From Pseudomonas cedrina subsp. fulgida (GTDB taxonomy: Bacteria > Pseudomonadota > Gammaproteobacteria > Pseudomonadales > Pseudomonadaceae): a DNA stretch of 64,000 nt. The notes below the pieces were generated by a model. That model had not been told where the DNA came from and made no database searches. It saw only the letters and a program-made list of their open reading frames with translations. A program made the position numbers and the translations under genes. Shown piece by piece: positions 59,068 to 64,000 of this stretch; within the stretch, counting starts at the first letter, position 1, and each line of letters starts with the position of its first letter. The stretch is taken from positions 1 to 64,000 of the forward strand of contig JAFHKH010000008.1 in NCBI GenBank assembly GCA_016937595.1, given 5' to 3'.

Positions 59068-59859
59068 CTATGCGACTAATGCCAGAACCCGCAGCGGACT
59101 ACCAGATCCGCCCTCGATTTTCAGCGGGGCAGAAATGATCAACGCGCCTTGAGGAGGTAACAGGTCAAGGTTTTTCAGGCATTGCAAACCATAGCGATTA
59201 GAACCGTGCATTAACGTGTGGCAGGGGTAAGCCACAGGCCAGGAGTAAGACTGGCCCGCGTCGGTATTGATGGTCTCGACGCCAAAACCGTGCACGTTAC
59301 GCCGCTCAATCAACCACTCGACAGCTTCCTGCGTGGGGCCGGGCGTATGGGCGCCGTCCTCGCGCATATTGAGAAATGCAGCCGCATCATCGGCCCGTAG
59401 CGACCAGTCGCTACGCAAAAACACCCATGCCCCGGCCGGGATTTGGCCATGACGTTGCTCCCAGGCTTCCAGGAACGGGACGGTCAACAACCAGTCGTCA
59501 TTACCCGCCACCTCGGCGCTGGCATCAAGCACCACAGCCGGTGCAATAAAGTTCTCCACAGCTATCGTGTCAACGCTGTTATTGGGATGATCGCGTCCGC
59601 TGATCCAGTGCACCGGTGCGTCAAAGTGGGTGCCCGTATGCTCGCCGCAGGTGAAATTGTTCCAGTACCAGCCTGGCCCGGCTTCGTCGTACTGCGAAAT
59701 GCGCTCCATTGTAAACGACTGGACCTGGCCAAACTGCGCAGGCAATTGCAAGCTCGGAAAGGAAGGCGACAGGGTTTGTGTCAGGTCGACAATGCGTAGC
59801 TCGCCACCCGCCAGCTGCGCCATCAGCGCCGACAAAATTGTTGTAGTTGGGGCTGTCAT
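59068..59859 (-). CDS. Isatin hydrolase (cyclase family)
   Basis: 263-aa Mn-dependent hydrolase opening isatin to isatinate (2-aminophenylglyoxylate). The metal motif GEHTGTHFDAPVHWISG gives H74, H78, D80 and H84. From memory, the layout around EAWEQRHGQIPAGAWVFLR, DGAHTPGPT, TDAGQ and APLKIEGGSGSP follows the Labrenzia isatin hydrolase closely, more so than kynurenine formamidases. ATG at 59859 (MTAPTTTIL) is favoured; 59877 is possible. It heads a two-gene transcript with the FAD oxidoreductase. Confidence 0.78.
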   Translation of the reverse strand: MTAPTTTILSALMAQLAGGELRIVDLTQTLSPSFPSLQLPAQFGQVQSFTMERISQYDEAGPGWYWNNFTCGEHTGTHFDAPVHWISGRDHPNNSVDTIAVENFIAPAVVLDASAEVAGNDDWLLTVPFLEAWEQRHGQIPAGAWVFLRSDWSLRADDAAAFLNMREDGAHTPGPTQEAVEWLIERRNVHGFGVETINTDAGQSYSWPVAYPCHTLMHGSNRYGLQCLKNLDLLPPQGALIISAPLKIEGGSGSPLRVLALVA

Positions 59860-60042
59860 CAAGAGCTCTCCGGCCATTGGATTAAATGGTTGTACAACAG
59901 ATACCTGGCATTTGCTGGCCCTGGCACATCCGACAGTTGCACCGAATGCACCAGACGCTACGGCCAGGCTCAGTCAACGGGCGCTCCAACGTGCGGGGCC
60001 CATCGTGCAGGTACTGACTATGTGCCATGCAGCAGACAAGCC

Positions 60043-60081
60043 ACTATCCAGCAATCGCAGTGACTATCCACAGACTGCCTC
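60043..60081 (-). promoter_or_regulatory. Tandem ACTATCCA repeats upstream of isatin hydrolase
   Basis: ACTATCCA occurs at 60043-60050 and 60063-60070, 20 bp apart on the same strand, about 185-210 bp upstream of the isatin hydrolase start. The same sequence occurs at 62746 upstream of the porin and AraC genes. About two helical turns of spacing is typical of AraC-family direct-repeat sites. Confidence 0.4.
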
Positions 60082-60104
60082 TTTCGTTTTTTTTAGTCCG
60101 TCCG

Positions 60105-61514
60105 TTATCCCGCTTGGCTGCTGACGACCGGTTTGCCGTTCATTAACGCACTGAGAACCGGATAAAGCACAAATGAGGACAGCAGTGAGGTCACGAACTC
60201 AATCGGAATCCAGGGCTTGAACCCATAGCGTGCCAGCAGAAAACCGACCACCACGGTGATCAAGCCTGGCCAATTGAATTCAGCGATTCCAATCCGTGCG
60301 CGCCGCGGAGCCACCCAGAAGTAGTCGGCGATGATGATCCCGGCAAAACACGTCGTCAGCACCCCAAGCACGGTGATGAAGCCGTTAACCCAGTCCAGAA
60401 TCGAACCGGCCAACATCAGGCAGGCAATCACGTTGGACAACACCACAAAGGTCAGGCGACCGGGGCGCCAGCCGATCGTCACGTCAAACAAATTGGTCAA
60501 CGACAATGACGAACTGTAAGTATTGAGCACCTGGCCTTTGCCTTGAGCCAAAAACAACAGAATCGCGCCCAGCGAACCGCCGAACACAATAAAGGCCGCA
60601 GCGACACTGTCAGGGCTTTGCAACACTGCCTGCACAGCATCGGCATGGGAAACGCCGCGTGACACGTAATAGCTGACCAACTGCTCGGTGCCGCCATACA
60701 TCAAAACTGCCCCGACCACGAGCATGAAGATGTCCATGAAAATATTGCCTAACACGGCGGCAATCAGCACATCTTTGGACGACTTGGCGTAACGCCCCAG
60801 GTCGCCATCAATTAAGGCCAAGGCTCCGGCAGAACCGATTAGGACATTGACGCAAAATCCAAATTTCCCCATGGGCGTATCAGCCCCCATCTTGACCAAT
60901 AGCTCCTGAGGAAACTGCGCGCCAAAGCTTAATACCTCACTCCAGTTCTGCCCGGAAGCATTAATCACGTCAAACATCATGTAGCCCAGCAACAGCAAGA
61001 AGGCCACCAATGTATAAGACGCCACTTTTGATACCAGTTCAAAGCCGAAGGCCGTGAGCAATATCCAAATTGACGTCATCACCCCGTAAGCAACCACTTG
61101 CAACCAAAGTGTATTATCGAGGTTCAGCCAAAATAGCAGCCCCTTATACAGAAGGGCATTTTCCAACGCGAGAAACCCGGTAATCATAAAGCCGAACGTC
61201 AGCGCCACCATCGCTGACCCTCGACGGCCAAAACCATGTTGGCGAGCCAACATGGAACTGGCCAGACCGGTTTTATAGGCAACGTGCCCGACGCCCCAGC
61301 CCAGCAGTGCACCGACGACGGTTACCAGAACCCCCGCCAACAACCCGATCCAGACTCCGGCAACGAATGTCACCAACGCCCCGATGAATATCTGAATCAA
61401 GGTGGTGACGAGACCGGTGGTACTCCAGGACAACTGAACCCAGCCATGTCTTGCACTGTCGGGTACCGGGCTCAGCGAATGATCATCAGTAGTAGATTTA
61501 TTAACAGTCATCAC
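60105..61514 (-). CDS. NCS1-family (CodB-type) permease
   Basis: 469-aa inner-membrane permease with about 12 helices, of the nucleobase:cation symporter-1 family (cytosine, allantoin, hydantoin and related heterocycles). Landmarks: GWGVGHVAYKTGLASSMLARQHGFG, GSAGALALIDGDLGRYAKSS, and GIIIADYFWV. It is 43 bp downstream of the porin gene and probably co-transcribed. A flat N-heterocycle such as isatin or an oxindole would be a reasonable cargo given the neighbouring isatin hydrolase. Confidence 0.87.
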   Translation of the reverse strand: MMTVNKSTTDDHSLSPVPDSARHGWVQLSWSTTGLVTTLIQIFIGALVTFVAGVWIGLLAGVLVTVVGALLGWGVGHVAYKTGLASSMLARQHGFGRRGSAMVALTFGFMITGFLALENALLYKGLLFWLNLDNTLWLQVVAYGVMTSIWILLTAFGFELVSKVASYTLVAFLLLLGYMMFDVINASGQNWSEVLSFGAQFPQELLVKMGADTPMGKFGFCVNVLIGSAGALALIDGDLGRYAKSSKDVLIAAVLGNIFMDIFMLVVGAVLMYGGTEQLVSYYVSRGVSHADAVQAVLQSPDSVAAAFIVFGGSLGAILLFLAQGKGQVLNTYSSSLSLTNLFDVTIGWRPGRLTFVVLSNVIACLMLAGSILDWVNGFITVLGVLTTCFAGIIIADYFWVAPRRARIGIAEFNWPGLITVVVGFLLARYGFKPWIPIEFVTSLLSSFVLYPVLSALMNGKPVVSSQAG

Positions 61515-61557
61515 GAATCCTCGCAGAAATAATCAGCTCATCAAGTCAGGGCTTTAT

Positions 61558-62625
61558 TCACTCGTAGTAAAACCTTACGCCAACATGCAGAACGCTCTGT
61601 TCCTTACCACTCGAGACACCATAGGCTCCAGAGATATACGCATTTTCGTCAGCACCGCCGGTGGCCTGATAAATACCCGAGACATAGGCATCCAAATTTT
61701 TATTAATACGATAGTCGTAGGTCACGCCAATTTGATTAGCCACGTTGTTATTCAGCTGGGCGTTGCCTTTAAGGTACATGTAGTTTGCATATAACGATGA
61801 GTTGGCTGTCACCGGCAGGAGCACACCCATGGCATAAGAGTCGATTGCGGCGTGGTTAAAGGTATTTTCAGTCCGGGTATACAACACGTCCCCGGTAACG
61901 GACGAAAAATCATAAGCGCCACCCACACCGTAGTTTTTAATCCCGTCATGCCCATCATTGATGGCTTGCTGGCGAGACTCGGTGTAGGCCGCCATCACCC
62001 TGAACGGCGCCTGGACATATTTGAGGCTGTAGCTCTGGGTTTTCCCGTAGCTGAACTGCCCGTCAGGTTCGCCTTCGCCGTGCATCGCACCAAAGCTCAA
62101 ACCGTTAAAACTGGGGCTGACGTACTTAATTGCCTTGGCCGTAGGGAACCCTGCAGCGATACGGTTATAGTCAATGGAGCCCGTCGGCAGCCCAAGATTA
62201 AAAGGCCCCGCCTGCAGCTGCATTAACGCCACATTACCGAGCTTGTCTCCCCAACGATCAGCTGCCAGGGTTTCAAACATGAAATCCCACTGCTTACCCG
62301 CGGTCAGTTGGCCATAGTTGGAGTCAACGCCTGCAAACATCTGCCGAGAGAACGTCCCGCTACCAATGATCTTCAAATCTTCAAGGGAGTAGCCCGACTC
62401 AAGCTTTGCGATAACCGCGTATCCGTCACCCAACTCTTTTCTGGCCTTGATTCCAATAAAGTTTGGCGACAGGCGCCCTTCCTGATAATGGTACTGCTGC
62501 TCACCACCGATATTACTGGTGGTGCTCCAACCAAGATCCGCCATTACATAGGGTTTGAGATAGTCCCCCGCAATGGCAGGACCACACGCCACCAGCAAAC
62601 ACGACACACATCCGAAACGTCGCAT
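61558..62625 (-). CDS. General-type outer-membrane porin (Porin_4 family)
   Basis: 355-aa trimeric-porin-like protein with signal peptide (CLLVACGPAIAG). Family marks: the N-terminal strand YLKPYVMADLGWST, RLSPNFIGIKARKELGDGYAVIAKLESGY, FSRQMFAGVDSNYGQLTAGKQWD, and the C-terminal phenylalanine-rich strand HVGVRFYYE. Porins of this type are commoner in Burkholderiales than in pseudomonads and often accompany aromatic catabolic genes. It is transcribed ahead of the permease and divergently from the AraC gene. Confidence 0.87.
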   Translation of the reverse strand: MRRFGCVSCLLVACGPAIAGDYLKPYVMADLGWSTTSNIGGEQQYHYQEGRLSPNFIGIKARKELGDGYAVIAKLESGYSLEDLKIIGSGTFSRQMFAGVDSNYGQLTAGKQWDFMFETLAADRWGDKLGNVALMQLQAGPFNLGLPTGSIDYNRIAAGFPTAKAIKYVSPSFNGLSFGAMHGEGEPDGQFSYGKTQSYSLKYVQAPFRVMAAYTESRQQAINDGHDGIKNYGVGGAYDFSSVTGDVLYTRTENTFNHAAIDSYAMGVLLPVTANSSLYANYMYLKGNAQLNNNVANQIGVTYDYRINKNLDAYVSGIYQATGGADENAYISGAYGVSSGKEQSVLHVGVRFYYE

Positions 62626-62927
62626 ACTTAGCCCCTTAATTATTATTATTTGGACACGCTTATATTTTAAGCACCTCAGTTATAGCCCGGCGCCCGCCAA
62701 TTAAGCGTGAACCTGGCGCCGCTCGCTATCCCCGTAGTTATCGATACTATCCACTTCGTATGCACTCAAAAAATGCGCCGTGCACCATTAGAAAAACAAT
62801 CCAAATAGAGGAAGCCATTATCCACTTCCTGCCTATTTTTCAGTCTGCCCTGGCGCTGACAGTTAAGTGGCGCATTACTTGCTAAATAATTTTGATGATT
62901 TTATTGGGATGCGAAAGGTAGCTGGCA
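62626..62927. other. Divergent promoter region between porin and AraC genes
   Basis: 302 bp, A/T-rich. It contains repeats related to ACTATCCACTTC at 62746-62757 and 62817-62828, and a weaker GCTATCC copy at 62725, 21 bp before the first; they probably bind the adjacent AraC-type regulator. Confidence 0.5.
62725..62828. promoter_or_regulatory. Candidate AraC-type binding repeats
   Basis: Direct repeats on the plus strand: GCTATCC at 62725, ACTATCCACTTC at 62746 and ATTATCCACTTC at 62817. The CCACTTC core also occurs in the repeat next to antA (GCCACTTCGAG), whose regulator is a close paralogue of the one encoded here. Confidence 0.4.
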
Positions 62928-63959
62928 ATGATTTTATTAAAGGCAAAGGCTGACACATCGATCCAACACTTTACTCACGTCGACCTCTGCGATGCCCAAA
63001 CGGCCACGTCATGGATGACCAAGGTATGCGGCCCCCATCGCTTGGACGTTTTGTCGAAAAACAGCATCCATTTTAAACACACCGCCCGTTTACTGCAGGC
63101 CGCTACGGTGGGTTACATCGAGTACGGCACGGATGTCACTATTGGTGTCGATGCGGAGTACAACCTGGAAAGTTACAGCATTGAACTGCCGATTCAAGGG
63201 CGCCAGAGACTGGAGTCACGCCATGGGACCATTAGGTCCGATCACATGAACGGAATTATTCTCTCGCCGAATGCTTCGCAAGAACTCTACATATCGGACA
63301 ATTGCAAAAAAATTCAGGTCGCTATTCCACGCACGCTGATGCAAGCGCACCTTGAGACACTTCTGCAAAAACCGGTAAAAGACGATATACAATTTCTACC
63401 CGCTATCAGTAGCGAGCAAGGAGCATCCGCAGGGTGGTGGCGAATAGCACGGCGCTTCACCGAAGAGGCCTGTCGCGTCGACAGCTTTATGGAAAATAGA
63501 ACACTGGCTATTGAAATAGAGTCTACGCTGGTCAAAGGACTTATTTTGACGCAGCCAAACAACTATTCAGCCGATCTAAAAAAATTACCACAACTAAACC
63601 TCCCAAGTTACTTGCAGCGCGCAATAAATTATATCCACGCGCATGCCCGAGAAGACATAAAACTTAATGACATAGTCTCTCATAGCGGAGTATCCCGACT
63701 TAAACTGTTCAACGGATTCAAAAAACATATCGGCTTGCCCCCCATGCTTTATATTCGCCGTTATCGCCTTGGCGAAATAAGAAAAGCCATTATCCAGGAT
63801 CTCTCAAATTCTCAGATATCAGGCATTGCCATGAACTGGGGCTACACACATCTGGGACGTTTTTCTTCAGACTACCGAAAGTTTTTTGGAGAATGCCCCA
63901 GTCATACTGCAAAACGCAGAAACTCTGAAACGCTACTATCAACAATACCTTTGCCGTAA
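62928..63959 (+). CDS. AraC-family transcriptional activator, AntR-like
   Basis: Intact 343-aa regulator. The effector half has VGYIEYGTDVTIGVDAEYNLESYSIELPI and SAGWWRIARRF; the HTH half has IKLNDIVSHSGVSRLKLFNGFKKHIGLPPMLYI and ISGIAMNWGYTHLGRFSSDYRKFFGECP. It aligns along its whole length with the AntR-type protein at 34043-35052. AAAGG precedes the ATG. Divergent from the porin/permease operon, it probably activates that and the isatin hydrolase transcript. Confidence 0.88.
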   Translation: MILLKAKADTSIQHFTHVDLCDAQTATSWMTKVCGPHRLDVLSKNSIHFKHTARLLQAATVGYIEYGTDVTIGVDAEYNLESYSIELPIQGRQRLESRHGTIRSDHMNGIILSPNASQELYISDNCKKIQVAIPRTLMQAHLETLLQKPVKDDIQFLPAISSEQGASAGWWRIARRFTEEACRVDSFMENRTLAIEIESTLVKGLILTQPNNYSADLKKLPQLNLPSYLQRAINYIHAHAREDIKLNDIVSHSGVSRLKLFNGFKKHIGLPPMLYIRRYRLGEIRKAIIQDLSNSQISGIAMNWGYTHLGRFSSDYRKFFGECPSHTAKRRNSETLLSTIPLP

Positions 63960-64000
63960 GACGCCTGCCCCCAGAATACGGACAGGGCCAAACGTTTTCA

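Overview
The window reads as chromosomal DNA of a fluorescent-type Pseudomonas. The support is an OprD-family porin, an AntABC-type anthranilate dioxygenase, a Pseudomonas fluorescens-like nba gene order, TonB receptor and MCP content, and GC-rich codon use. AT-richer stretches at about 19-31 kb and 61-64 kb look like acquired DNA. No rRNA, tRNA or CRISPR array was seen.

Layout. 0-4 kb: an SDR dehydrogenase, a Bcr/CflA exporter and a methyl-accepting chemotaxis protein. 4.1-9.1 kb: a deoxyribose catabolism locus (deoxyribokinase, FucP-type permease, DUF4432 epimerase-like protein, DeoR-type repressor, deoC) with a shared 30-bp operator in front of both deoK and deoC. 9.5-10.8 kb: a decayed stretch with a truncated tyrosine recombinase, which marks the edge of a roughly 53-kb catabolic block. 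10.8-19 kb: a complete meta-cleavage operon for 3-hydroxyanthranilate (nbaE-H-J-I-G-F-C-D) and its LysR regulator. 19-30.5 kb: a cluster for an unknown, probably N-containing substrate (VanAB-like Rieske oxygenase and reductase, nitroreductase, RutF-like flavin reductase, TRZ/ATZ-type hydrolase, RutA-like LLM monooxygenase, AraC regulator, SphA-like outer-membrane channel). 31-38 kb: OprD porin, a secreted argininosuccinate-lyase-like protein, and antR/antCBA for anthranilate to catechol. 38-44 kb: two small hypothetical proteins, a TonB receptor, an efflux-channel remnant, an AraC regulator and a flavin-reductase-like protein.

44-64 kb: the most interesting part. One nine-gene minus-strand operon encodes an indolepyruvate-type 2-oxoacid oxidoreductase, a thioesterase, a fused aryl-CoA monooxygenase/reductase, a gentisate-dioxygenase-type ring-cleavage enzyme, a FAH-family hydrolase, a nitrilase-superfamily enzyme, a NicE-type maleate isomerase and a MarR regulator. 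Beside it lie an isatin hydrolase, an FAD oxidoreductase, an NCS1 permease, a porin and two AraC regulators. Together these suggest an aerobic CoA-dependent route: isatin, isatinate, anthraniloyl-CoA, 5-hydroxyanthraniloyl-CoA, 5-hydroxyanthranilate, maleamylpyruvate, maleamate, maleate, fumarate. The block would thus hold three separate aminobenzoate routes (3-hydroxyanthranilate, anthranilate, 5-hydroxyanthranilate).

Caution on sequence quality: eleven genes are broken by small indels, mostly one base in short G/C runs, while the neighbouring operons are intact. This pattern fits base-calling errors better than gene decay, so these genes are annotated over their full span with the break noted.
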